A DNA stretch of 64,000 nt, from NCBI GenBank assembly GCA_024276015.1, contig JAJRXZ010000033.1, positions 62,001-126,000 of the forward strand, read 5' to 3'. Of this stretch, positions 48,300 through 58,950 are shown one piece after another. A model generated the notes under the pieces. It was not told the DNA's origin, did no database searches, and saw only the letters and a list, made by a program, of their open reading frames with translations. The translations under genes and the position numbers were made by a program. Position 1 is the stretch's first letter. Each line of letters opens with the position of its first letter. This stretch comes from Spirochaetota bacterium. GTDB taxonomy: Bacteria; Spirochaetota; UBA4802; UBA5550.

Positions 48300-48831
48300 A
48301 GTCTAACAATTCATATGTTATTCTTCCTGCATAATTTTCATTACATATTCTGTAATGCGCGTAATGCAGATGAAGACATTTAATGTTTTCAATATCGCTG
48401 ATACCTCCGATACCTGTATTAAAAAGCCTGCTGTTTTCATCAATGGAGCTTACATCCCCTAAAAAATACCGATAGACCTTCTTTCTTAAATAAAAATAAT
48501 GAGCATGGGCAAACTGCATCTTCGAGACAAAATCTCTGTTATTGTTAATAAAATCGGTTACCTTCTTAATATAGCCTTCCGATTCCAACTTATGAATTCT
48601 ATCATTGAGATAAGGACATGTCAACCATATTAGAGTAGACAGAGACATAAAATTAAGATCTTTTTTCGCCTCCGGTTTGTCGGCGCTTCTTAAAGGATAG
48701 AGAAGAATAATTGAAGGGAATCCCCATTTACATCTTTCAATAATTCCCGTTATACTGATACTGTCAGTACTTAATTGTCTTTTTATTGTTTCAATATCAT
48801 CATTGTTGTATTCGTTAAAAAGATATTTCAT
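48247..48831 (-). CDS. DUF501-like protein
   Basis: STLIWLTCPYLNDRIHKLESEGYI...AHAHYFYLRKK...GIGGISDIENIKCLHLHYAHYR. Confidence 0.8.
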   Translation of the reverse strand: MKYLFNEYNNDDIETIKRQLSTDSISITGIIERCKWGFPSIILLYPLRSADKPEAKKDLNFMSLSTLIWLTCPYLNDRIHKLESEGYIKKVTDFINNNRDFVSKMQFAHAHYFYLRKKVYRYFLGDVSSIDENSRLFNTGIGGISDIENIKCLHLHYAHYRICNENYAGRITYELLDCEIYCKGSICKSDNLQE

Positions 48832-48833
48832 TG

Positions 48834-50571
<1,738 letters not shown>

Positions 50572-50583
50572 TCAGGAAATTTA

Positions 50584-50692
50584 CCGCTATATCGATCATC
50601 ATTGAAAATTTCCATATCAAATGAATCGATATATGGTCTAATCGGGATTTTGACCTTTGTCAAGGGACAAAATCAACGCTTTCTGATATATT
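50584..50692 (+). repeat. About 105-bp dispersed structured repeat, copy 2 (upstream of eno)
   Basis: Aligns to reverse complement of 19393-19500 with no gaps by eye; arms tatatcgat/atcgatata and tttgtc/gacaaa. Confidence 0.88.
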
Positions 50693-50838
50693 TAATGTAT
50701 GGAAACTATATTAATTATATTACTTCCGGTTAAATTTAAAATTTGACTACAATAAACATACTACCGGCATTAAATCAAGTATATTTCATAAATTAAAATA
50801 ACGGATTATAACAAAAAACCTGCAGCGGGCAATCAGAC

Positions 50839-51201
50839 TCAAAATTCAATATACTCCGCATCAGACCATAATTTTTCAAGCTGATAATAATCTTTCGTTT
50901 CTTTTGTAAAAATATGTACCACTATTTCATCAAAATCGATTATGATCCAGCCCGAATTAAAATCGGTTCTGCTTCTTTCACTCATATATGTGCTTTTTAA
51001 ATATTTTCTCAATTCCACAGCAAGAGATCTGCAATGAATATGAGAATTAGCTGTTGCGATAATAAATATATCAAAATAAGTGCTGACCCCCCTCACATCC
51101 ATTATTACCGTTTCAGCAGCCTTTTTATCCGAAAGAATTTTCCCGCACTTTTTTGCTATTTCAACCGCCTTTTCAATTTTACTGTCAGCACTAAGAGTCA
51201 T
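50839..51201 (-). CDS. rsfS: Ribosome silencing factor RsfS
   Basis: VEIAKKCGKILSDKKAAETVIMDVRGVSTYFDIFIIATANSHIHCRSLA...GWIIIDFDEIVVHIF. Confidence 0.93.
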   Translation of the reverse strand: MTLSADSKIEKAVEIAKKCGKILSDKKAAETVIMDVRGVSTYFDIFIIATANSHIHCRSLAVELRKYLKSTYMSERSRTDFNSGWIIIDFDEIVVHIFTKETKDYYQLEKLWSDAEYIEF

Positions 51202-52301
51202 TGCACCATATCCTTTCCAATTATTATTAACACGTTGTACAAAAGCGTATTATCAATTACAGGATATACTTTACTTATTCCTGTAAACTCGGATAATTTT
51301 CCCAGACCGAAAAGATCTCCCTTTCTTGAAATTATGATCGATTTGTTTAATTTTTTGTAAGGGGATGTTCCGAATTCGACAACATTAAAGCCTTCCCTGA
51401 TCAATCTGTTTCTCATTTTGCGGGCAAGTCCGGGAATTTCCGTTCCATTTAATACTTTAATTTTATTTACAGCAGACCTTCCCTTACCCATAATAAGAGG
51501 TGTCAGAAAATCATCTTCATAGATTTTATAGGAGATATCATCGGTAAAATAGAGATCATTTTTGAGATTGCCCGGAAGGATCGTTGTTATAAGGTCTCCT
51601 TTATTATAAATAATTTCTCCTATCTTTAAAACCTCCTGCGGGAGAAGGTTTGTCTTTATCGATCTTAATACTTCGGCAATAAATCTTATATTTAAGAATT
51701 TTTTAAGCCTCTCCTTAGTGTTATAAATTGTGAAAATTATATCCTGAATTCGGTCAAATTTTATATAAATGGAATTTTCACTGGCGCTGTTAATATATTT
51801 TACGATTTTATCTCCGTCAAAGTAATTTAAACCGAATTTGATTCCCGGAATATTGGCAGCCTGGTCCAGAACAAAGATATCCACGCCTTCAATCAAATCG
51901 GTTATTCTTTTTACATCAGGCGAATAGAGTTCCACATAAAAAGGGATGCTTATCTTCAGGTCCCGCAAAATTGATCTTCGAATAAGATTAAAATCGCTAA
52001 AATCAACGCTGTCAATTCTGACCGGTTTGCTTCCGCTCCTGTTCGGCTCAATACTATATGACGGGGGAATAAAGGTCATCCCTATATTGTTATTTTCCGG
52101 ATTGATGCTGACTATAACAAAAAACCTGTGCCTGTTCTTATTGTAAGCATTGCTGCCTGCAATAAGAAGATTTATCATTTTTTTCGATTCGATCAATTTC
52201 TCAACGGCATTTCTTGTTCTGATATTATAACTGTAAATAACAAATAAAGCCGTTAATATTACGGATAGAGCAATTAGTGTAATTACTATTTTCTTTCTCA
52301 A
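51198..52301 (-). CDS. LytR-CpsA-Psr (LCP)-like protein with C-terminal LytR_C-like domain
   Basis: Single TM; LLIAGSNAYNKNRHRFFVIVSINPENNNIGMTFIPPSYSI; C-terminal VLNGTEIPGLARKMRNRLIREGFNVVEFGTSP. Confidence 0.72.
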   Translation of the reverse strand: MRKKIVITLIALSVILTALFVIYSYNIRTRNAVEKLIESKKMINLLIAGSNAYNKNRHRFFVIVSINPENNNIGMTFIPPSYSIEPNRSGSKPVRIDSVDFSDFNLIRRSILRDLKISIPFYVELYSPDVKRITDLIEGVDIFVLDQAANIPGIKFGLNYFDGDKIVKYINSASENSIYIKFDRIQDIIFTIYNTKERLKKFLNIRFIAEVLRSIKTNLLPQEVLKIGEIIYNKGDLITTILPGNLKNDLYFTDDISYKIYEDDFLTPLIMGKGRSAVNKIKVLNGTEIPGLARKMRNRLIREGFNVVEFGTSPYKKLNKSIIISRKGDLFGLGKLSEFTGISKVYPVIDNTLLYNVLIIIGKDMVQ

Positions 52302-52882
52302 TTTCTATAGAGCCTCTTCCCATTTATATAATCTATTACTTTTTCAGGAACAAGATAATTAATACTAAGATTTTTTCTGATCCTGTTTCGAATGTAAGTT
52401 GAGCTTATTTCTATTAAAGGGTTATCGGCAAAGATCACGTTCCCCGGCAATCCGGTTATGCCGGAACCGTATTGTTCAGCAGATCCCCTTTTCATTACAA
52501 TCAAAGAAACGCTTTCAAGCAGTTCCTTGTAATCCTTCCAAGTATCAATTTCATTATAGGAATCTGCGCCTATTATCAGAAAAAGCTCCCATTCCGGATT
52601 CCGCATCCTGATAGTTTTAACAGTTGTTATTGTATAGGAGGGAGACTCTGTTTCAATTTCCACAAGAGAGTAATCGAAAGACTTATTTTTTTCTATGGCT
52701 ATTTTAACCATATTTACCCTGTCTTCGGCAGAAGTCATACAGTCAAGTCCTTTATGTACCGGATATTTTGAAGGGACGAATAAAATCTTATCAAGCGAAT
52801 GGTCATCTCTGATGATCTCAGCATTGATCAAATGACCATAATGGACAGGATTAAATGTACCGCCGAAGATTCCTAATCTCAA
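52298..52882 (-). CDS. nadD: Nicotinate-nucleotide adenylyltransferase
   Basis: MRLGIFGGTFNPVHYGHLINAEII...LFVPSKYPVHK; ISSTYIRNRIRKN. Confidence 0.95.
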   Translation of the reverse strand: MRLGIFGGTFNPVHYGHLINAEIIRDDHSLDKILFVPSKYPVHKGLDCMTSAEDRVNMVKIAIEKNKSFDYSLVEIETESPSYTITTVKTIRMRNPEWELFLIIGADSYNEIDTWKDYKELLESVSLIVMKRGSAEQYGSGITGLPGNVIFADNPLIEISSTYIRNRIRKNLSINYLVPEKVIDYINGKRLYRN

Positions 52883-52884
52883 AG

Positions 52885-54135
52885 CTACCTGATCTCTCCT
52901 TTGCCATATACAATATATTTCATTGTGGTAAGACTTTCAAGCCCCATGGCTCCTCTTGCATGAAGCTTCTCCGTGGAAATACCCACTTCGGCTCCAAGAC
53001 CGAACTCTCCGCCGTCATGAAATCTTGTAGATGCATTCACAAAAACCGCAGAAGAATCCACTTCTCTCAAGAAAGTCTCGGCATTCAGGTAATCTGACGT
53101 TACTATTGCTTCGGAATGGCCCGATGAATATTCCGCAATGTGGCTCATAGCATCCTCAATAGAATCTACTATCTTTACGGATAATATAAGGTCAAGGTAT
53201 TCGGTATGCCAGTCCTCCGGAGATGCAGGTTTAATCCTATCCGGGATCAATTGAACTGTTTTACTGCAGCCTCTGATCTCAACTCCCTCATCTATTAAAG
53301 CTTTGATCAAAGATTCTTTATACTTGTAATCTTTATGGATCAATAAAGTCTCCATGGCATTGCACACACCGGGCCGCTGAACCTTTGCATTTACAGATAT
53401 ACTTTTTGCCGTCTCCTCGTCAGCGCCGGCGTCAATAAATATATGACATAATCCCTTATCATGTTTTATTACCGGAATTGTTGAGATCTCCTTAACCATC
53501 TTAATGAGCCCTTCCCCTCCTCTGGGGATAACAATGTCTATATAGTTATTCATCTTAAGAAAGACAGGCACAAGTTCCCTGTCGGTTCTTTCAATCAGTG
53601 TTACAATATTTTCCGGTAAAGCGGACTCTCTCAAGGCTTCCCGTACAATAGCGTAAAGCGCACTGTTGGAATTGATCGATTCCTTCCCGCCTCTCAAAAT
53701 CGACGCATTGCCCGATTTTATACAGAGGGCAGCTATGTCTGTTGTGACATTCGGGCGCGATTCATATATAACCGCTATAACTCCCAGGGGAACTCTCATG
53801 CGGCCAACCCTTATGCCCGACGGCATAACCCTCATATTCTCAACTGCGCCTACAGGGTCATCCAGCGCCGCTATCTCTTTCAGCGATGCCGCCATCCCCT
53901 TGATCCTGTCAGGATTCAATACAAGCCTGTCAAGTAATGCATCGGATAAACCCTTATCTCCTGCAGCGGTTAAATCCTTTTTGTTTTCCGATACAATATA
54001 ATCAATTCTTTCAAGCAGTTTATGGGCTATACGATTTAATAGTAAATTCTTTTCACCGGTTGACAGTTTTGCAATAATTCGTGATGCATTCCTGGCTTTC
54101 TCACAAATACTTTCAATATATCTGTTATTATCCAT
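52885..54135 (-). CDS. proA: Glutamate-5-semialdehyde dehydrogenase (gamma-glutamyl phosphate reductase)
   Basis: MRVPLGVIAVIYESRPNVTTDIAALCIKSGNASILRGGKE; GVCNAMETLL. Confidence 0.96.
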   Translation of the reverse strand: MDNNRYIESICEKARNASRIIAKLSTGEKNLLLNRIAHKLLERIDYIVSENKKDLTAAGDKGLSDALLDRLVLNPDRIKGMAASLKEIAALDDPVGAVENMRVMPSGIRVGRMRVPLGVIAVIYESRPNVTTDIAALCIKSGNASILRGGKESINSNSALYAIVREALRESALPENIVTLIERTDRELVPVFLKMNNYIDIVIPRGGEGLIKMVKEISTIPVIKHDKGLCHIFIDAGADEETAKSISVNAKVQRPGVCNAMETLLIHKDYKYKESLIKALIDEGVEIRGCSKTVQLIPDRIKPASPEDWHTEYLDLILSVKIVDSIEDAMSHIAEYSSGHSEAIVTSDYLNAETFLREVDSSAVFVNASTRFHDGGEFGLGAEVGISTEKLHARGAMGLESLTTMKYIVYGKGEIR

Positions 54136-54246
54136 TGTTTGTTCCTGAATATTTTTATTTTATTTCCGATTAACTTATTTCATATCTTTTATTAAATTTG
54201 ACAAGGAAAATTTTAAAACAACAGCAACGCGTAAAATATCTCAATT

Positions 54247-55458
54247 CTATTTTTTCTTTCCCGCGGGCTCTGATCTTTCATTTAACTTTCCATCTTCATC
54301 AACTTTTACAACCCAAATATCTCCCTTTCCCGCGCCGAATTTTGAAGTAACCCCGGCAATAATATAACCTCTTGGCGTTCTTATTACTTTTTCTGCAACA
54401 AAGGCTTTTTTATAAAAACGCTCCCATATTTTATTGCCGTAGAAATCCGTTTTGACTATCCAGGCCATTTCATTAAACTTAAAGGAAGCCGAGGCAGACG
54501 ATCCTGAAATTACAAAGCCATTGCCAATATCTTCAATATATCTTGCAGAATCATCCTCAGAACCGCCAAGAGTATTGTCCCATTCCAGTCTGCCATTTGC
54601 ATCCAGTTTCAGCAGCCATGCGTCCTTTCCTCCTGCCCCCTTTGACTCCGTAGTAGCGGCAATAACATATCCGTCAGGCAAAACCTTTATTGAAGCGGCA
54701 TAATCATCCATATTCCCGCCATATATTCTTTCCCATACCTTTCTGCCCTTTTTATCCAGTTTAACTACAATCACATCAGAAGCTCCATCTCTCAATATGT
54801 CTCCTATAAGGATATAACCGTCTCCGGTTTTTTTGATATCAACGCCTTTGTTAAGCGGCCCCTTCCCAAGAGCGTTGTGCCACCTTATGACGCCATGTTT
54901 GTCGGTTTTCACTGCCCAGATACTCTGCTTTCCCCTGCCGAAGGAACTTGTCTCTCCTACAAAAATATACCCGTCAGGTTCAACATCCATTGACCTTAAA
55001 ACCTCATTGCCGGAGCCTCCCAGCATTTTGTTCCATATTATATCCCCGTCACTGTCTATCTTTAACAGCCAGGCATCTCTTGTCGCCTTTCCGGAAACAC
55101 CGGTCATACCTGCAGCAATAAAACCTTTATATATTTTTTTCACTGCCAATGCTCTGTCGTAATCTCTGTTGCCATACTTCTTATACCAGACAATACTACC
55201 GCTTTTATCGATCTTTATGATCAATACATCGTCTTTATTATTCTCAGAATAAGTACTGCCCGCAATAATATAACCGTCAAAAACCCTTTCAATATCTCCG
55301 AATGTTTCATTGTTAGAACTTCCGTAAGTTTTTTCCCAGAAATATTTTGTATGAAGGGCAGGTGCTGAAGCAGTACAGGAAGCGAATAAACTGTTTACAA
55401 TAATGAATATAAACAGTAATAATATTTTCTCTGCTGTTCCGATAATATTTAATTTCAT
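54247..55458 (-). CDS. Beta-propeller-like lipoprotein
   Basis: From internal Met: MKLNIIGTAEKILLLFIFIIVNSLFASCTAS (lipobox); repeats DVIVVKLDKKGRKVWERIYGGNMDDYAASIK. Confidence 0.75.
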   Translation of the reverse strand: MKLNIIGTAEKILLLFIFIIVNSLFASCTASAPALHTKYFWEKTYGSSNNETFGDIERVFDGYIIAGSTYSENNKDDVLIIKIDKSGSIVWYKKYGNRDYDRALAVKKIYKGFIAAGMTGVSGKATRDAWLLKIDSDGDIIWNKMLGGSGNEVLRSMDVEPDGYIFVGETSSFGRGKQSIWAVKTDKHGVIRWHNALGKGPLNKGVDIKKTGDGYILIGDILRDGASDVIVVKLDKKGRKVWERIYGGNMDDYAASIKVLPDGYVIAATTESKGAGGKDAWLLKLDANGRLEWDNTLGGSEDDSARYIEDIGNGFVISGSSASASFKFNEMAWIVKTDFYGNKIWERFYKKAFVAEKVIRTPRGYIIAGVTSKFGAGKGDIWVVKVDEDGKLNERSEPAGKKK

Positions 55459-55579
55459 CATAATATAATCATAAAATCCATGACATCGATCAATTCCGGC
55501 AAGAGTTATAAAGAGAATATCCCTTTTACAGTTTTCTATATTATCAGCAGGCAATAAATTAAAACATCGCTGAAATCTG

Positions 55580-56167
55580 TTACTCAAAATAAGAAGTCTT
55601 ATCATTTGAAACATTATAGATCATGGCAAGGCTTTCTGCAATATCAATATATTTTTTTTCAGTATCAGTTCCTTTATCTTCGCTTATTATTTTGTCCAAA
55701 GCCTGTTGAAGCCTGCTCCTGTCTTCCTCTGTCATCTCTTTCTCAGCAAGAGGGAAAACAACTCTGTCTTCTTTCAGAATATGCCCCCGCAGCAAATCAA
55801 TATATTCCCTGGCATGACGGGCAAAGGTCATTACTTCATCCATGCTGCCATGCGCCGCTTCTCTGAAAGATCCGTCCATACCGCGGACATGACTTCTTCC
55901 CTTCTCATGCTCACTCATAAGATCTGCAACATGATCAAAATTATCTTCTCCTTTAATATTTCTCTCTGTCATGATCGGAAAAAGATGATCTTCTTCTTTT
56001 TTATGATGCCATTCGTCGGCAAAATTCCTGAAAAAATCGATGGCCTCTTCCGCGCGTAAGAAGTTTATCTTCCCATGCATCATTCCTTCATCAACAATTT
56101 TTGCAAGACAGTCTATTACACGCTCGATCACTCTGTGTTCATTAATCAAAATCTCCACCATTGTCAT
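55580..56167 (-). CDS. Hemerythrin-domain protein
   Basis: LINEHRVIERVIDCL; EWHHKKEEDHLFPIM; MSEHEKGRSHVRGM; LRGHILKEDRVVFPLAEKEM. Confidence 0.9.
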   Translation of the reverse strand: MTMVEILINEHRVIERVIDCLAKIVDEGMMHGKINFLRAEEAIDFFRNFADEWHHKKEEDHLFPIMTERNIKGEDNFDHVADLMSEHEKGRSHVRGMDGSFREAAHGSMDEVMTFARHAREYIDLLRGHILKEDRVVFPLAEKEMTEEDRSRLQQALDKIISEDKGTDTEKKYIDIAESLAMIYNVSNDKTSYFE

Positions 56168-56346
56168 AATAATACCTCATGTTATTTTCGATCAACAGCA
56201 TTTATTATTTAAAAAGAGACAAAAGATACTGATCTGTTACAACTTTATATAATCTGAAAGAAATAATCAATTTTACTCCTCAAAGCAGGGCGGGAATTGT
56301 TCATCACCTCTGACACTATTTACTCAGAGATCACATTACTCTTTGC

Positions 56347-56925
56347 TCACCGGCCCATTGAGAAAAATTCATAATTGGGGATCATGTCCAGAAGATTGGC
56401 CAAGCGGTTTGCCATACCGAAAAAGGAGGTTATTGTGCCGATATCTCTGATATCTTCATCAGTAAAACCATGATCATTCAGTTTTCCGTAATCATCTTCA
56501 CTTATTTCATCTGAATTAGCAGCAACCTTTAGCGCAAATTCCAGCATAACTTTTTGCCTTTTCGTTATATCGGCTTTACGATAGTTTACAGCTATCTGGT
56601 CTGAGATAAAGGGATTTTTAGCATAGATTCTCAAGATAGCTCCATGTGCAGCAACACAGTATTGGGACCTGTTAAAGCCGCTCACAGCAACACCGATCAT
56701 TTCTCTCTCAGCAACGGAAAGTCCGCTCTCTTTCAGCATTAAAGCATCATAATAGGAAAAAAAAGCCCTGAATTCATCGGGCCTCTGAGCAAGGATCAGA
56801 AAAACATTGGGGATAAAGCCTATCTTCTTTTGTACATCAAGGATCCTTCGTTTTATATCATGGGGCAGGTCATCCAACCGCGGCACGGGGAACCTGCAAA
56901 TACCTTTTTTTTCTGATCTATTCAT
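56347..56925 (-). CDS. AhpD/carboxymuconolactone decarboxylase-like (peroxidase-related) protein
   Basis: From internal Met: MNRSEKKGICRFPVP...SVAEREMIGVAVSGFNRSQYCVAAHGAILR. Confidence 0.85.
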   Translation of the reverse strand: MNRSEKKGICRFPVPRLDDLPHDIKRRILDVQKKIGFIPNVFLILAQRPDEFRAFFSYYDALMLKESGLSVAEREMIGVAVSGFNRSQYCVAAHGAILRIYAKNPFISDQIAVNYRKADITKRQKVMLEFALKVAANSDEISEDDYGKLNDHGFTDEDIRDIGTITSFFGMANRLANLLDMIPNYEFFSMGR

Positions 56926-56957
56926 AATTTTATTCGCTTCATAATTATTTGAACAAT

Positions 56958-56982
56958 CCCCAAAAAACGACGCTGCGCAGCG
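56958..56982. repeat. Palindromic GC-rich repeat related to 5494-5547
   Basis: cccaaaaaacgacgctgcgcagcg; cgctgcgcagcg is a perfect 12-bp palindrome. Confidence 0.6.
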
Positions 56983-57084
56983 TTGACGCACTGTAACTTT
57001 ATGCTCTATGTTCTGAGTCAGCGGAAGTATCCTAATGTTAAAATATTCTGTCAATATTTTTTTGCAGCTCCACGGAAGCGCGGG

Positions 57085-57407
57085 AGGGCTGGCGGGAACT
57101 AAACAATAAAATAATTCATATCTATCAGAGGAAAAAATTTGCCTCCGAAGATAGGATTTATCCCGATTTCCTCTGCAAAAAGAAGCGAAAAGCCGAGGCC
57201 GATTTTTTAACATCCATGTCAAAATCGGCATTACCGGCATCCTGCCGGCAAGACTGTTTGAGTCCGAAATGAAGAGCAAGTTCTGCGCCGAACAGGATGT
57301 TCAAGTGCCGCAGTGTGCACGGATGCACATGAACTGCGGCCAGGCTTTTGAGCTTTTTTGCAGAGGATTTACTGTCTGTAGAGATAAAGGATGTTCCCGC
57401 CAGCCCT
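57085..57407. repeat. Repeat island: 15-bp perfect inverted repeats enclosing further copies of the 2205-2276 family
   Basis: agggctggcgggaac (57085-57099) and gttcccgccagccct (57393-57407); 57170-57197 = reverse complement of 2205-2232; 57354-57407 resembles 2220-2273. Confidence 0.8.
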
Positions 57408-57663
57408 CCGGCTCCCGAAGTAAAAGTGCCTAAGTCGATCGAGTAATAAAGTAAATTGATACATAAAATTAAAGTCCCCTATGGGGGATTTAGGGGGTGC
57501 TCAAGAATAAGTTAAGGGGCTTAACAAAATAATATTTTTGCCCATATTTCCTATAAATCCGGAATGACCCTAAAACTTAAATCCCGATCTAAAAATAAAA
57601 AAGGATTTGACCAAAAAATCCAATATCCCATAAATACTAAAAACCAAAAAGGGAGTACTTGCC

Positions 57664-58464
57664 GTGAGTTATATGAATATAATAAATATTGAAGCTACTA
57701 CTCTGCCCGACGCATGGTTTCAAACGGTTTATAAATGTATAGAAGCCGGAAGAGATTTCAAAATAGACAGAGGATCTTACGAAGGAGAAAAAAGGCTTGA
57801 ATTTGATTATATAACAATTCATATTAAAAGGCCCGGGGAAAAACCTCTGCTTCCCCAAATCCCATCGCAGTACAATCTGCCGGACCCGGTCAACGACGAC
57901 TATATTACAGACTATGTGCCTTACCTGATGACCGGAGAGCTGAAAGAAGGGGAAAGCTATACTTACGGGCAGAGAATCAACAAATATCCGCTTGAAAAGG
58001 ATTTTGATAATTTAGTCGAAGATATACATATTATTGAAAAGGAAATATGGGAAAGCGAAAAGATAATTCAGAAGGATGAATTGGTGCGTTATGTCAGTCA
58101 GATGGAACTTATCATCTGGACATATAAAAATAAGGGCTACAGAAACAATCAGATGATAATGCAGGTTGGCAGGCCGTCGGACATACTGCTAACCGACCCT
58201 CCCTGTCTGAGGCATATTGATACGCGGATTCAGGACGGCAAACTCCATTTTTTTCCTTATTTCCGGTCATGGGACCTCTGGGGCGGATTCCCGGCAAACC
58301 TTGCGGCAATTCAGATGATGAAGGAATATATGGCCGGTGAAATAGGAGTTGAAGATGGAGAGATAATAGCGTCAAGTAAAGGACTGCATCTCTATAATTA
58401 CGTCTGGGAACTTGCTGAGATTATACGCGGCAAAACAATTATGGAATTCAGAAAAGGCCAATAA
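57664..58464 (+). CDS. Thymidylate synthase-like protein (possibly the archaeal/methanogen-type branch; GTG start)
   Basis: DPPCLRHIDTRIQDGKLHFFPYFRSWDLWGGFPANLAAIQMMKEYM...GLHLYNYVWE retains TS-like PC, RS-D, N and HLY motifs. Confidence 0.75.
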   Translation: MSYMNIINIEATTLPDAWFQTVYKCIEAGRDFKIDRGSYEGEKRLEFDYITIHIKRPGEKPLLPQIPSQYNLPDPVNDDYITDYVPYLMTGELKEGESYTYGQRINKYPLEKDFDNLVEDIHIIEKEIWESEKIIQKDELVRYVSQMELIIWTYKNKGYRNNQMIMQVGRPSDILLTDPPCLRHIDTRIQDGKLHFFPYFRSWDLWGGFPANLAAIQMMKEYMAGEIGVEDGEIIASSKGLHLYNYVWELAEIIRGKTIMEFRKGQ

Positions 58465-58671
58465 ACAATTAAACTTTATTTTCAGTTTAACAGAGTTTAC
58501 GCAATCATTTGATAATGATTGCCGTCTGGCATGTTATCCTATAAAATCGATTGTATTGATCGCAATTGACTGTTCAATCAGCACGGAAAAAAATATTGAC
58601 AGTAATTTTTTTTTTAATTAACTTAAAACAAGTGCAAGTGAAGTTTTCGATAAAATTATTAATGGCATAGT

Positions 58672-58950
58672 GTGTTTCAGGAAACGGAAGTAATTAACCT
58701 CCTTATGGGATTTATAAGCCTGGCGCTTTTTCTTGTTAAACGCAAGAACCTGCCTCGGCTGAACTTACTCTATTTCGGATATTTTTCTATTCTTTGCGCT
58801 CTTGTTTTTACTGTGATTGAAGGAGTGATTTTTAAAGATTTTTTTAATCTGCTGGAACATATGTTTTATGCAATTTCAGGAATTTTCTTTGCAGCGGGAT
58901 GTTATAAATACTTTCTCTCAACTGAAAAAGATCCCGGAAAAACCGAATGA
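58672..58950 (+). CDS. Small membrane protein preceding the sensor kinase
   Basis: 92 aa, three hydrophobic segments, GTG start; stop overlaps next gene start by 4 nt. Confidence 0.65.
   Translation: MFQETEVINLLMGFISLALFLVKRKNLPRLNLLYFGYFSILCALVFTVIEGVIFKDFFNLLEHMFYAISGIFFAAGCYKYFLSTEKDPGKTE

Noticed and set aside
56926-57279. N-terminal extension of the 310-aa ORF 56347-57279
   Set aside because: The extension runs through palindromic repeats and has no family similarity; the AhpD-like domain begins at the internal Met (56925).
57085-57407. Intact insertion sequence bounded by 15-bp inverted repeats
   Set aside because: No transposase ORF between the repeats and no obvious target-site duplication; treated as a repeat island instead.
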